A stretch of DNA of 64,000 bases from Chrysogorgia sp. JL179-B06 (lineage: Eukaryota; Cnidaria; Anthozoa; Scleralcyonacea; Chrysogorgiidae), in NCBI GenBank assembly GCA_035772405.1, contig JAYKKM010000450.1:5618001-5682000 (forward strand), in the 5' to 3' direction. Of this stretch, positions 38,901 through 46,699 are shown piece by piece. The position numbers and the translations under genes are program-made. The notes beneath the pieces were generated by a model, which did no database searches, was not told the origin of the DNA, and saw nothing but the letters and a program-made list of their open reading frames with translations. Numbering within the stretch: position 1 is the stretch's first letter; the number at the start of each line of letters is the position of its first letter.

Positions 38901-41838
38901 AAGACTATTGTTGGTGACTGACGTTTCGATGGCCTCACCAGCGGTCATCTTCATAGTCAAGTAAAGCGTGTTTGTCAGGTTTGCCTATATATACGTCTGG
39001 TTCATTACGTCATAGTTTGTTTGTGTCATAATTAGTGTGAGTGGGTGTTGCGTCATGAGAAAGTAAGATATCTATACATTGCTGTAGTGAATGTGGGAGC
39101 TAGACAATACATGGAGTCCCAGACAGGGATCGAACATGCAACCTTCTGATTATCGGTGAGACTCTCTAACCATTGAGCTACCAAGACTCAGTTTGAGAGC
39201 GAATGTAATGATGTACTGGTTCTATTGATATAGTAATGCTTGGGCGTAATGATGTATATACCTTTTTTTACTAAAAATGTTTTTTAAAGAAATGCATCAA
39301 ACTGTGCTGAATCACATTTTGCGTCAGTCCACAACCCACCTGGCCGATGGACCATTTGCTGTTCTTGTTGATCACACACGCTTCCTGGATTTTGATGTCA
39401 AGCGTCGTTATTTCCGACAAGAGCTCGAGCGTCTTAACGAAGGCGCGATGAGGCGCGATGACCTCTCGATCCACGTCCGACGTGAGCATGTTTTTGAGGA
39501 CTCGTATCGTGAGCTCCATCGTCGTTCACACGAAGATATGAAAGCTCGTCTTTATGTGGTCTTTGAAGGTGAAGAAGGCCAAGATGCTGGTGGATTACTT
39601 CGTGAATGGTTCGTTATTATGTCACGTGAGATGTTTAACCCGAATTATGCATTATTTCGAGTGTCTCCTGGGGATCGCGTTACTTACCTTCCTAATCCGA
39701 GCTCACATTGTAACTCAAACCATTTGAGTTACTTTAAGTTTGTTGGTCGTGTTGTAGCTAAAGCCATTTACGATAATAAGTTATTGGATGCTTACTTCAC
39801 ACGTTCATTCTACAAACATATCTTGGGGACACCTGTCAAGGTCTCCGACATGGAATCAGAAGACTACAGCTTTTATCAAGGACTAATTTACTTACTAGAA
39901 CATGACATTGATGAAATTGGCGTTGAATTAACCTTCAGTACTGATGTAAGTTTATTTTATGTACATTTGAATTGTAGTTTAAGCTTGTCATTTCTTATAT
40001 ATAGTGTAGCAGATAAAAATTATTCTTCCCAAAGAAATTGCTTCTTGGAGAAAAACAAACGTCTCCTCTGATACTTTCTCTTTTTACTTTCCCTTAGCCT
40101 AACTGTCCAGGCTGATTAGCAATCTAATCCGCCATTTCACTCCAGTATGATCCGTTTGACTAATTCAATTGAAACATTCCAGGACAAATCGCTTATGAAT
40201 TTTTACAATATCTGTAAAAGAAAACCTCACAACTTGTTAAAAATTTACCCCTAAGGAAGCGTCCATTATTTATGGCAGGGGTTGGTAGTTGGTACCGAAG
40301 AGAAACAAGTTGAGACAAAAAGGTTTTACCCAACTTTTCAAACACTGAATTTTTCTTCTACCCAACCATCACTAGATAATGCAACCATATATACATGTTA
40401 TAGTGCATACATATATACGCCTACTGTCTCGTCTTTGCTCTTATCGTAACCTTTAGATATTTATCTGATATTTATAGTGTTAAATATTGGTTCATATAGT
40501 ACGAGATCATTACAATATTATAAGGAAGTTCAAGTTTGTGTTACTGTTTCAAAACTTTGTTATATTTTCTCATTCGAAAATGATTGTAATTTTGTTTTGT
40601 TATATTTTTCGTAGATTGAAGAATTTGGTGTGTCCGAGGTTCGCGACTTGAAGCCCAATGGCCGAAACATTCCCGTGAATGAAGACAACAAAAAAGAATA
40701 TGTGAAATTAATTTGCCAGGAAAAGATGACCGCTTCTATTCGAAAACAAATCGAAAGTTTCCTAGAGGGTTTCTACGAAATCATTCCAAAACGTTTGATT
40801 TCGATATTTGATGAACAAGAACTTGAGCTGCTCATTTCTGGTTTACCCACGATTGACCTGGATGATTTGAAGGCTAATACGGAATACCATAAATATAACG
40901 AGAATTCTTTGCAGGTAAATTGTTAACGTGAAACTTGAAATGTGTTTTTCATTTGTGATGTGTGGTGACAAGTGTGATGTGTGGTGAGAGGTGATGTGTG
41001 GTGAGAAGTGTGGTGAGAGGTGTGATGTGTGGTGAGAGGTGTGATGTGTGGCGAGAAGTGTGTGTGGTGAGAAGTGTGATGTGCGTTATTAGTGCATTAC
41101 TATTGGGTATGGCATGAGACCAGTATTCCGTAGCTCATGATAGGAGAAGTAAGACGACTCCTTCCTTCCATAGTCTGGGGACCCACCTTGGGCAAGTGTG
41201 AGTATCCTCTATGCCTCCCTGCTATGGGTGAAATAGTTCCAGCTATGGATTAAATATCACCTGCTGCCTTGTACCAACCCCAACAGAAAAGGACGACTGA
41301 AGGAGTGGCAACCTTGGATACGTCCGCATGATAGATAGAGGAGTTGTGATGACTGATGACGAGTTGTGATGTGTTATAATTTTCAGTCAACTCATAACCA
41401 CTTTTTACTTCAGATACAATGGCTTTGGCGAGCTTTACGTTCCTTTGATCAGGCAGAACGAGCGAAGTTTCTGCAGTTTGTGACTGGCACATCTAAAGTA
41501 CCACTTCAGGGATTTGCTGAACTCGAAGGCATGAATGGTTTACAGAAGTTTCAAATTCATCGTGATGACCGGTCCACAGACAGATTGCCTGCTGCTCACA
41601 CATGGTAAACATATTGTTTCCATTTCGAGATTGTTCAATTCTAAATAATATGTAAATGTCCTCCAAGGTCGAAAATCCCCAAAAGAAGAACATTTGCCAT
41701 TAATTCTGTTTTCTTTGTTGGTTTTCTTATTTTAGCTTTAATCAGTTGGACTTGCCTGCCTACGAGACATACGACAAATTGCGTTCAGTTCTTCTGAAAA
41801 CTATTCATGAATGCCCAGAAGGTTTTGGCTTGGCTTAA
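4788..41838 (+). CDS. HUWE1: HUWE1, giant HECT E3 ubiquitin ligase
   Basis: Fifty-seven exons join in frame to about 4,508 residues (human about 4,374). Exons: 4788-4832, 5018-5098, 6276-6404, 7074-7169, 7783-7856, 7964-8042, 8127-8189, 8532-8618, 9277-9330, 9537-9605, 10147-10246, 10353-10462, 10869-10930, 11609-11697, 11820-11900, 12144-12226, 12726-12827, 13108-13294, 14419-14631, 15024-15104, 15233-15339, 15416-15593, 16184-16275, 17706-17908, 18062-18119, 18197-19513, 20207-20566, 20933-21028, 21562-21825, 22939-23091, 23188-23318, 23490-23571, 24052-24167, 24290-24341, 24426-24576, 24658-24721, 25265-26058, 26784-26998, 27604-28237, 28434-28511, 28696-28803, 28887-29150, 29949-30254, 30372-30668, 30900-31037, 31127-31237, 31424-31669, 31876-32055, 32245-32646, 33095-33438, 33915-36240, 37325-37450, 37830-38228, 39290-39945, 40615-40914, 41414-41604, 41736-41838. 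The product ubiquitinates many substrates (in vertebrates MCL1, p53, histones, Myc partners). The start MKIDRSKL matches the family's MKVDRTKL. Small exons may still be missing or alternative. Confidence 0.97.
5600..6135. repeat. Fold-back element in HUWE1 intron 2
   Basis: The segment around 5652-5745 ('aaggttattgcc', 'caaagagactgggacga') reappears inverted at 5980-6075. The arms continue toward the centre with 'acacttttttacatttgat' answered by 'atcaaatgttaaaagtgt'. No transposase is visible. Confidence 0.75.
6639..7025. mobile_element. hAT-like MITE with 8-bp target duplication
   Basis: The element starts 'taggctggggcggttt' and ends 'aaaccgcctcagccta', near-perfect terminal inverted repeats. 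It is bracketed by identical 8-bp 'ttcataag' at 6631-6638 and 7026-7033. An 8-bp target duplication and a TA-G-like start are typical of hAT. The interior is rich in poly-A/T and 'accg' tracts and has no coding capacity. Confidence 0.78.
7395..7733 (-). mobile_element. tRNA-derived SINE
   Basis: On the minus strand the element begins 'ggggcttcggtggtctagtg', with a polymerase III A-box-like 'tggtctagtggt' and a B-box-like 'gagtttgaatcc', as in tRNA-headed SINEs. The body contains 'gggaggaaaccggag' (plus strand), also seen near 42560. Confidence 0.75.
9801..9956. repeat. Fold-back element in HUWE1 intron 10
   Basis: Ends 'tatgaaacac' and 'gtgtttcata' are inverted, with internal arms 'tatcaggacatccaa' and 'ttggatatcctgat'. 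The centre is about 30 bp, so RNA or DNA would fold into one long hairpin. Confidence 0.75.
10968..11206 (+). repeat. Dispersed repeat, copy A (HUWE1 intron 13)
   Basis: About 235 bp starting near 'aataaaccgcattgat' match 13915-14161 with only a few differences, in the same orientation. No coding capacity or inverted ends are visible, so the class is unknown. Confidence 0.8.
11264..11390 (+). repeat. 19-bp minisatellite
   Basis: Six copies of 'gggatgttactgtacatca' or its 'ggggtgtt' variant run in tandem in HUWE1 intron 13. The open frames across it are repeat artefacts. Confidence 0.92.
12243..12291 (+). repeat. 15-bp tandem repeat, three copies
   Basis: 'agccttgatcctttc' is repeated three times just inside HUWE1 intron 16. 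Confidence 0.85.
13482..13858. mobile_element. Long-armed fold-back element (HUWE1 intron 18)
   Basis: 'agtaacaccttttacaac' at the left is inverted as 'gttgtaaaaggtgttact' at the right, and the arms continue for over 100 bp ('aatatttcagtttgtttt', 'ggtctctgacgtca'). It is non-coding. Confidence 0.8.
13915..14161 (+). repeat. Dispersed repeat, copy B (HUWE1 intron 18)
   Basis: Second copy of the 235-bp sequence at 10968-11206. The palindrome 'gtacgcaatgcgtac' follows at about 14169. Confidence 0.8.
14706..14970 (+). repeat. Repeat with 46-bp direct duplication (HUWE1 intron 19)
   Basis: The unit starting 'ctataggt...gggctgttcgc' and running to 'ctcactgagtcac' occurs twice, about 46 bp apart, followed by a unique tail. 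The open frames here (81 and 69 codons) have no known homology and start inside the repeat. Confidence 0.7.
15697..16090. mobile_element. TTAA-flanked MITE copy (HUWE1 intron 22)
   Basis: It begins immediately after TTAA (15693-15696) with 'agggataatccatcc' and shares 'gaaagatcttactgacttt' with the elements at 23412 and 38407. The right part matches the inverted interior of the 38407 element ('gacatcatattttcaaaac'). The right terminus is degraded. Confidence 0.7.
16276..17705. other. HUWE1 intron 23: repeats, no gene
   Basis: The 1,430-bp intron holds repeated 'attcgtcgattattcgcac' segments (about 16500-16570), a C-run at 16686-16699, a 'gtacgcattgcgtac' palindrome near 17130, and a hammerhead-like core at 17551-17577. 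The two open frames of 82-93 codons are not supported as genes. Confidence 0.6.
17545..17582 (-). ncRNA. Hammerhead-ribozyme-like core, short stem II
   Basis: On the minus strand, CTGATGA (17571-17577) is followed by a short stem II and then GAAAC-GTC ending at 17551. The four bases after GTC (AGTA) pair with TACT just before CTGATGA, giving a 4-bp stem I. One extra A lies between CTGATGA and stem II. Helix III would have only 2 bp (ACGU), so activity would probably need a dimer. Function is inferred from the motif only. Confidence 0.6.
19725..20075 (+). mobile_element. SINE-like repeat with four tandem hammerhead-like cores
   Basis: HUWE1 intron 26 holds a dispersed element, inverted relative to related copies at 38340-39195 and 52445-52680. 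Four cores begin at 19807, 19861, 19915 and 19971 (spacing 54, 54, 56). Each reads CTGAAGA, a 7-bp stem II (GACGGCC/GGCCGTC in copy 1), then GAAAC, then GTC (GCC in copy 4). The right end carries 'agactacaacaacctg', shared with the other copies. A 142-codon open frame runs through the array because the units are nearly multiples of three. Confidence 0.8.
20420..20539 (+). other. HUWE1: HUWE1 UBA domain
   Basis: Exon 27 encodes a UBA domain at about residues 1352-1391, with the signature [12 protein letters not shown] and the third-helix block [13 protein letters not shown] domains bind ubiquitin; the MGF loop is intact. Confidence 0.93.
20957..21006 (+). other. HUWE1: HUWE1 ubiquitin-interacting motif
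   Basis: Exon 28 encodes [16 protein letters not shown] at about residues 1409-1424, with the acidic lead, central Ala and distal Ser of a UIM. It follows the UBA as in vertebrate HUWE1. Confidence 0.92.
21085..21165 (-). mobile_element. tRNA-like SINE head, minus
   Basis: On the minus strand there is a tRNA-like segment with 'ttacaggtttgatccctg' as B box. It stands head to head with the plus-strand SINE at 21237. Confidence 0.65.
21237..21490 (+). mobile_element. tRNA-headed SINE with hammerhead-like core
   Basis: The head (21237-21318) has an A-box-like 'tagctcaatggttagagc' and a B-box-like 'aggtgcgatcgc'. About 90 bp later comes CTGACGA (21404), a 6-bp stem II (GACACT/AGTGTC), GAAAC and GTT (ending 21438). 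The bases after GTT (GGGTCAT) pair with ATCACCC just upstream of CTGACGA except for one mismatch, so stems I and II both fold. A related copy lies at 53930-54070. Confidence 0.72.
21853..22755. mobile_element. TTAA-flanked fold-back element with nested insertion
   Basis: TTAA occurs at 21849-21852 and 22756-22759. The ends 'aggggaactgt' and 'acagttcccct' are inverted, and the arms continue for about 90 bp ('gaaatgttaatagtttta'). A second inverted section near 22425-22665 extends the hairpin. The retrotransposon fragment at 21955-22425 interrupts the left arm. TTAA target use is typical of piggyBac-type elements, but no transposase is present. Confidence 0.8.
21955..22425 (+). pseudogene. Non-LTR reverse transcriptase 3' fragment
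   Basis: A degraded frame reads like the C-terminal tail of CR1/L2-type reverse transcriptases: [19 protein letters not shown], then LHWLP-like [16 protein letters not shown], then a K-LWN-like segment. It ends in a (TTA)n tail near 22405-22420, as CR1/L2 elements do. Frameshifts and the missing 5' part make it a dead fragment. Confidence 0.75.
23412..23472 (+). mobile_element. Partial TTAA MITE copy (HUWE1 intron 31)
   Basis: TTAA, then 'aggaatactccagccaaaat' and 'atgaaagatcttactga'. Only the left end survives, directly upstream of the exon 32 acceptor. Confidence 0.7.
24052..24500 (+). other. HUWE1: HUWE1 WWE domain (exons 33-35)
   Basis: [15 protein letters not shown], followed across two introns by [17 protein letters not shown] and [14 protein letters not shown], is a complete WWE domain at about residues 1643-1720. 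In the family WWE binds poly-ADP-ribose. The Trp and Arg positions typical of WWE are present. The domain is cut by two introns of 122 and 84 bp. Confidence 0.92.
24761..24953. repeat. Fold-back element in HUWE1 intron 36
   Basis: 'cctaatgtcgactgc' is answered by 'gcagtcgacatta', and the arms continue with 'ttatcccgacgcagaac' and its inverse for about 80 bp. It is non-coding. Confidence 0.8.
26115..26235 (+). mobile_element. tRNA-like SINE fragment
   Basis: A B-box-like 'cgggttcgattccggg' at about 26208-26223 is preceded by 'gggcgtctcagagtattgat', resembling a tRNA-derived SINE head. It lies directly downstream of HUWE1 exon 37. Confidence 0.5.
26360..26600 (+). pseudogene. Reverse transcriptase tail fragment
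   Basis: The 79-codon frame reads [17 protein letters not shown]...[16 protein letters not shown], resembling the C-terminus of non-LTR retrotransposon polyproteins (SYFPRTIRDWN-type). Only this tail is present, in HUWE1 intron 37. Confidence 0.6.
28571..28650 (+). repeat. (TCTG)n microsatellite
   Basis: About 20 uninterrupted TCTG units in HUWE1 intron 40. The same motif recurs at 32690-32742 and 32927-32992 in intron 49. Confidence 0.97.
28887..30254 (+). other. HUWE1: HUWE1 hyperacidic region (exons 42-43)
   Basis: Two exons encode long Asp/Glu runs (about residues 2380-2569) built from GAT, GAA and GAC codons. Vertebrate HUWE1 has an acidic run at the same place. The low-complexity codons create spurious antisense open frames. 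The 798-bp intron between the exons (29151-29948) shows nothing recognisable. Confidence 0.88.
31688..31862. repeat. (AT)n-rich microsatellite
   Basis: Nearly pure alternating AT with 'atatgtataatat' interruptions fills most of HUWE1 intron 47. Confidence 0.95.
32690..32992 (+). repeat. Two (TCTG)n tracts in HUWE1 intron 49
   Basis: Tracts at 32690-32742 and 32927-32992 flank about 180 bp of unique AT-rich sequence. They are followed by short 'gattttagatat' repeats (33006-33063) and a T-run just before exon 50. Confidence 0.95.
33245..34080 (+). other. HUWE1: HUWE1 ubiquitin-binding UBM repeats
   Basis: Three UBM-type helices occur in tandem: [34 protein letters not shown] (split by intron 50) and [16 protein letters not shown], with the Leu-Pro core in each, at about residues 3079-3190. 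They bind ubiquitin and influence chain type in this ligase. Confidence 0.9.
36347..36824. mobile_element. TTAA-flanked MITE (HUWE1 intron 51)
   Basis: TTAA lies on both sides (36343-36346 and 36825-36828). The ends 'agtgcacctgacatc' and 'gatgtcaggtgcact' are perfect inverted repeats, and the arms run about 150 bp with few mismatches. There is no coding capacity. It is structurally a piggyBac-type MITE and fills nearly half of this intron. Confidence 0.85.
37616..37706 (+). repeat. 14-bp minisatellite
   Basis: Six copies of 'cggtgatacagtag' or its 'cagcag' variant in HUWE1 intron 52. Confidence 0.92.
38340..39195 (-). mobile_element. tRNA-headed SINE with hammerhead remnant, split by a MITE
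   Basis: On the minus strand the tRNA-like head is at 39190-39118 (A-box-like 'tagctcaatggttagag', B-box-like 'atgttcgatccc'). The hammerhead-like core follows at 38954-38920, then the 3' tail 'agatgatcaacttcacac'-like end near 38370. The core reads CTATGAAGA instead of CTCTGAAGA, losing the first core C, so it should be inactive. The TTAA MITE at 38407-38899 sits in the 'gtctt...aaagac' hairpin of the tail. Confidence 0.75.
38407..38899. mobile_element. TTAA MITE nested in a SINE
   Basis: It follows TTAA (38403-38406) with 'agggacactccggcccaaat', and the right end carries the inverse 'atttgggccgg'. The arms run about 80 bp ('gaaagatcttactgacttt'). The last few bases and the second TTAA are missing at the right. 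Related copies are at 15697 and 23412. Confidence 0.82.
39946..40614. other. HUWE1 intron 54, nothing recognised
   Basis: A 669-bp AT-rich intron within the HECT domain. I see no repeat ends, microsatellite or coding content. Confidence 0.5.
40953..41085 (+). repeat. 'gtgatgtgtggtgagaag' minisatellite
   Basis: Irregular tandem 'tgatgtgtggtgagaagtg' units in HUWE1 intron 55. Confidence 0.85.
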
Positions 41839-42364
41839 ACTACAATAAACAACCGCGGAGGGAATAAAGAACAATATCGGAAGAGATTAACCCTAGAACT
41901 TTATAAACTGATTTTAGAGAACCGATTTGGTTATTATTGCTGCAATTTTTCCAAGTAATATTTGTACAGGAACCGATGACAATCGAATGTTCTCAATAGG
42001 CATTACTACATTTTCCACAAAGTACTGCCGTGACTTTTATAAACACAAAAAAACGGTACTTCGATTATCATTATCAGTGATACCATTAACCAATTACAGA
42101 TATAAATGATATATATTTTTTCCTTTAAAAAATCCCTGGTATAATTGTTAGACTAGAATTTCTTCTCAAAACCTTTGTTATGGACGCGAGAACAGATCGT
42201 TTAATTTTTTTGAACTCGTATTACAAAAATTGTATGTTATTTTTGAGAGAAGTCTCAAAACATTAAAGACCATCCATTAATCTTGTTGATTTTTACGTGT
42301 ATTTCTGCGTGTCTAGTGGACACATTTATAAAAAGTGAAAAGATGGTGAACTGCCAAGATTTTA

Positions 42365-42420
42365 GTTTCGAGCGGGGCCCTTCATCAGAGTAAGACCTTA
42401 GTAAGACTCGAGTGGAGCCC
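42365..42420 (-). ncRNA. Degenerate hammerhead-like cores
   Basis: On the minus strand CTGATGA, stem II GGGC/GCTC and GAAAC are present, but the triplet after GAAAC is TAA, so no NUH cleavage site remains. A second CTGATGA-A-GGGCTCC segment sits just upstream. Both are decayed relatives of 17551. Confidence 0.5.
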
Positions 42421-42437
42421 TTCATCAGAGTAAGACT

Positions 42438-42439
42438 CA

Positions 42440-42506
<67 letters not shown>

Positions 42507-42507
42507 C
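42438..42507 (+). repeat. (TTAG)n microsatellite
   Basis: About 17 perfect TTAG units. Confidence 0.97.
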
Positions 42508-43076
42508 TCCTCTTTCTTTAGCTGCTACCCGAAGGTAGGGGAGTGTTGATTTTACAGAGGGAGGAAAACCGGAGAACCCTCGAATCACAGGAGAGAATCG
42601 ACAACTCTACTCACAAGAGTCTGAAGTCACCCATCCGAGTACTAACCCGTCCAACAGGGCTTAACCTCAGTGGTGAGGGGCAACGCGCCTACTGCACGTG
42701 CAACCAGTGTCACCTAAAAGCGGTCGTAGAAGCCACGAAATTCGACAACCTGACAATATATCCACTTAAGAGAAGTTATTCTGCTCATTGGAACCTCGAG
42801 GTAGGTGTGTGTTTCCGTTTAAGAGAGATGTCCGCTTAAGAGGATTATAACTATAGTTCTCAAAAGAAACACGCTGTAATGACATGTATATGACAATCTT
42901 CAAATAATAATTTATTCTGAGGCAGCTGTGTTAGTAAACTTGTTGCTAGGGCTTGCAATTTCTGGGCACCTGCTTGCATATTTTAAACACGAGTCGTCTA
43001 GATTGCAGCAAAATTGTTCTCATTTTCTGCAATCAGTCCTCGTTTGACGTGTCGTTGGTTCTCTTTCGACAACTCG

Positions 43077-46000
43077 ATGCATCGTTCAAACTTGCCAAAC
43101 GTTAACGGTGAGAACTCTAGATATCGTTATTAGTTATAAGATTGTTTGAATTGTCACTACTACGGTGGTCGAGAAAGATATCTTGGAGTGAAAAACGTAA
43201 TTTAGCTCGCTTTTACTAGGATTTAATAGTAATTCTTTATACCTATAGATAGATATCTTTTTGTGTTGAGTAAAGTTGTGTTTAATGATATATAATAACT
43301 GAGAGTTGACTATACATGATACTATATTGACTACTATACTATTTCTATATTGACTACTATACACTTTCTATATTGACTACTATACACTTTCTATATTGAC
43401 TACAATACACTTTCTATATTGACTACAATACAATTTCTATATTGACTACAATACAATTTCTATATTGATTACTATACAATTTCTATATTGACTACTATAC
43501 AATTTCTATATTGACTACTATACAATTTCTATATTGACTACTATACAATTTCTATATTGACTACTATACAATTTCTATATTGACTACTATACAATTTCTG
43601 TATGGCGTTAGCAACAATTATATTTTCATGGCTGCATAAAATACAAGTATTGGAAATTAGGGATAGCTCCCTTTTTAGTAAAATAGAGGGAAATTAGCCT
43701 GTCTGGCGAAAAATATTTTCCGTCTGTTCTATTTTATACTGTTGTGTCTTTAAAAACAATAAATTGTTAATTTTTCAAGGTAATTTGGTAATCACCCCAT
43801 GTCCACCAAATGTTTCCCGCTCGTGGTGTTCTCGAGAAGTGCAAGTTCGTCGCGAAGAGCGTTTAGCAAGATCTGTGGGAGATCGTGGTCAGGAGAAACG
43901 AGTTCTAGAATGGTGTAAAAAAAATGTCAATATGGTTCGAAAACTTCCCAAACTTGATTCAGCGATTCTGGTTAGTAATAGAATAACATGAGTGAGACCA
44001 TATTTTTAATAAAAATAAATATGAAAGCTGCTAAGTTTTTAAAATAACTGGATATAATATGAAAAGGAGAAATAAGAGAACTTCAATGTGTCGAAAAACT
44101 TACGTATTTTTCCATAGACGACCTTTTGGACAATGTTCCTTCAGGCATAGTAGAAGGGATGGTTTGGAAGGTCCGCAAAAGTCATTAAAATCTATTATGT
44201 TGTTCACTTTCGCGGTCACTGAACGTATTGTATTTTCTGTATAATGAAGCAGTCATCCAATTAACAACGATCAGATTTAATTAGTGTAGTCCTTCATCGT
44301 CACGTGTTGTGAGTCCTTCGCCATCACGTGTCCATATAATTTCCTTTCTCCAACCAATAAACACTATCCAATACAATAACATGACCATTGCGTCATCTTG
44401 AAAGACAATGGAGCCTTCAAATCATCCCCTATACTAACTGCTTCAGGTCAGGAAGACACATCGTACTCTTGCATATTTTTAATTTTCTTACGTAATATTA
44501 ATAATTAATTAAAAACAGATTGTAATTGTAAAAATACCATATACCATACGAAACAATACGATGTTGGCAATCAGATCGCAAGATATCTGAGGTTATCTTT
44601 CATAACAAATCTTGATTTCAACAATACATATAGTACATCTATATTTATTTATCTCTGTTAGTGTTTTTATTTTTCTGCTACGTCTATTTTTGTTAGACTG
44701 CTAGAGGTATTGACGTCGACAAGTTCATGACATTTGTCGAGGAAGCACCACTGGTTAAAAAAGGACCACGAGCGAAGCCCTATGACGCAGTAAAGGTAGT
44801 ATTTTATCTTTAATTGCCAGCTTTTCTTTGTCTAGCCATAAATATTGTTATTCTGTTCAGTATCCGAAAAAACATTTGGTATTCCTTAATTTATTCTCAT
44901 TCGATTTTCGTCCTCGTTTTTCTCGATTTTCAAGGAAAGAAACCCTGAGAAAGTTGCAAAGACGAACTACTGTCAATATTGTCAAAGAGAGCTACCTTCA
45001 ACTAAACATCGAACTAGACGGCGTCCCGTGTTTTTTACTAGCCCTTATGAATGTGAATATTGTGGAGCTTCTAATGACATTGTCAACACAGTGGTCGACA
45101 CCGACGACAATGTATCTTCGTTGGATTCCGAGTCCTGCACGAGCAGCGTCGAGACAGTACACGATACAATCCGACGTGGGAATCCCGCACGCGTGATCGA
45201 TCATCGAACATTCCACGAAAAGACTGCAAAATCTGCGAAAGTAACAGAAGAATTAGATTTAGCAAGAAATGAAGAAATGGATATTTTTTGGAGAGATGAT
45301 GCGAGCGAATATTTTGAAAACGTTGATAACATTGAGGATCAAATGAGTAATTTGAGCTTGCAGCATATGGAACAAAGTGTATTTCTAACTGAGGCATCTG
45401 TTAGTCCCACGAATATAAGACCTAGTCAAACTAAAATAGCTTGGGATAATGAAGACAGCACTCAGTTTGCTGAAATTAACAGAACAATTGCTACAGATGA
45501 TGGATTACACAAAAAGGATTTCCTGAGAAGCGAGGATGTGCAGTCATTTGAAAGACATTCTGATAAAGCAAACATGCGCAGTGGTGATTTTATTAAGAAG
45601 ATTAGAATTTCCAGCAGAACACATGAACACCAGAACGAGAGTCTTTCCGGAGAAAGCCTTCATGAAGAAAAACAGAAGGGAGCGTTGGAAGTCACAAAAG
45701 ACGACCGTGAATGTAATATCAATGTAAATCAGGAGAACAATAGTTTTAGAAATGCAACAATTTGTTCTCCAGTTGCGAACCGGTCAGTGGCCTTATCTAG
45801 GCTGGCTTTAATGAGACTGAGACGTGCTAATCGCTTATCTTCAAAAAGTTCTAGTTCCCCAGGAACCCGACAAAGAGTTACCAAAGAGGTATGTTTGGCA
45901 AAGTATAAGACGTAGTAATGATAATAATAACAGGTAGGCGGGTAGATGTGAAGCCACAAGGCTGAACTGAAGCCTCAGGGAGTAGCGACCCTGCCTTGCC

Positions 46001-46555
46001 AGCTGGGAGAAGGGTGGTCGAAAGCGTCTGCTTGCCTTTTGAGTGGTTCTGGAATCTGGAACACCTCTATATCGTGAAGATGTTATCGTTAGTCTAAAAG
46101 AAATGCCATATTCATTCTTTTCAGAAGTAAAACAAAGTAGTAAGTAAAACAAGAAGAGAAACATACTCTACCCATAACCCAAACAAAAACTGTAGTGTTC
46201 ACCCTAAAATATACAAACACTAGCCTTATTTCTAAACCTAACGCATTCAACGATACAATATTCTGTGTCCGCTGTACACAAAGAAAAAACCCGTAATCCT
46301 ATACCTTCAATTTTCAGTTACTGTTTGTGTTTAGGTTGAAAATATACAACTGTTAAAATGAAATTATGTAACATCGTAAATGTTTAATATTTTTACAATC
46401 AGTAACTTATTTAAACCTACCTGTATTTCTAGGATCCTCAAACACATTCCTGTGACTCTGCTCAATCTTACTCATTTCTCGATGCTGTTAGTCCTGAAAT
46501 TAAATCGATTCATGAACATGAAGAGCACGAAAAGGAAGATGAAGAGACAAAATAA
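43077..46555 (+). CDS. Unrecognised zinc-binding protein
   Basis: Five exons join in frame to 465 residues: 43077-43107, 43780-43970, 44697-44795, 44935-45888, 46433-46555. All junctions are GT-AG and phases match; the first exon's G plus GT of exon 2 restores a Gly codon. I do not recognise the family. Residues 20-105 are basic and helical (WCSREVQVRREERLARS, then FMTFVEEAPLVKKGPRAKPY). Cys120, Cys123, Cys147 and Cys150 form CX2C-X23-CX2C, probably one zinc site, within a basic segment (KHRTRRRPVFF). The remaining ~310 residues are Ser/Asp/Glu-rich and look disordered, ending in a His/Glu/Lys-rich tail. No transmembrane segment or signal peptide is visible. The start ATG is the first in a short exon with a good GTGAGA donor. 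Confidence 0.72.
43322..43602 (+). repeat. 23-bp minisatellite in the zinc gene's intron 1
   Basis: About 12 copies of 'actactatacaatttctat' plus 'attg', with 'cactttc' and 'actacaa' variants at the left. The unit is AT-rich and lacks coding potential. Confidence 0.93.
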
Positions 46556-46699
46556 AATTAACCATTGGCGCCCCAAAAAATGCAGAATACTACGAAAGGA
46601 ATACGACTGAATTATATTGATATATTTGTATCAATGCTTTCTGGTCCATTTCCCTGAAATATATGGTTGGTTTTTACAATGAATATATTTGTGCCAATT

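Larger units (their letters stand above)
39290..41838 (+). other. HUWE1: HUWE1 HECT catalytic domain (exons 54-57)
   Basis: Four exons encode the HECT domain from about residue 4093 to the end. The N-lobe blocks [16 protein letters not shown] and [16 protein letters not shown], the hinge, and the C-lobe motif [11 protein letters not shown] are all present. The active-site cysteine (about residue 4475, 33 residues before the C-terminus as in human) lies in [14 protein letters not shown]. Its TGC codon is split by the last intron: TG at 41603-41604 and C at 41736. The protein ends in GFGLA, the family C-terminus. Confidence 0.97.
41839..43076. other. HUWE1 downstream region
   Basis: Close to the HUWE1 stop are AATAAA hexamers at 41844 and 41863; the second could serve for cleavage. 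Then follow two degenerate hammerhead-like segments (42365-42420), a TTAG array (42438-42507), and a SINE-like section with 'gggaggaaaaccggag' (42555-42700). No gene is supported. Confidence 0.55.

Noticed and set aside
42438..42507. Telomere-like TTAG array
   Set aside because: It is a perfect 4-mer, short and internal, without known telomeric TTAGGG or TTAGG units. A simple microsatellite explains it.
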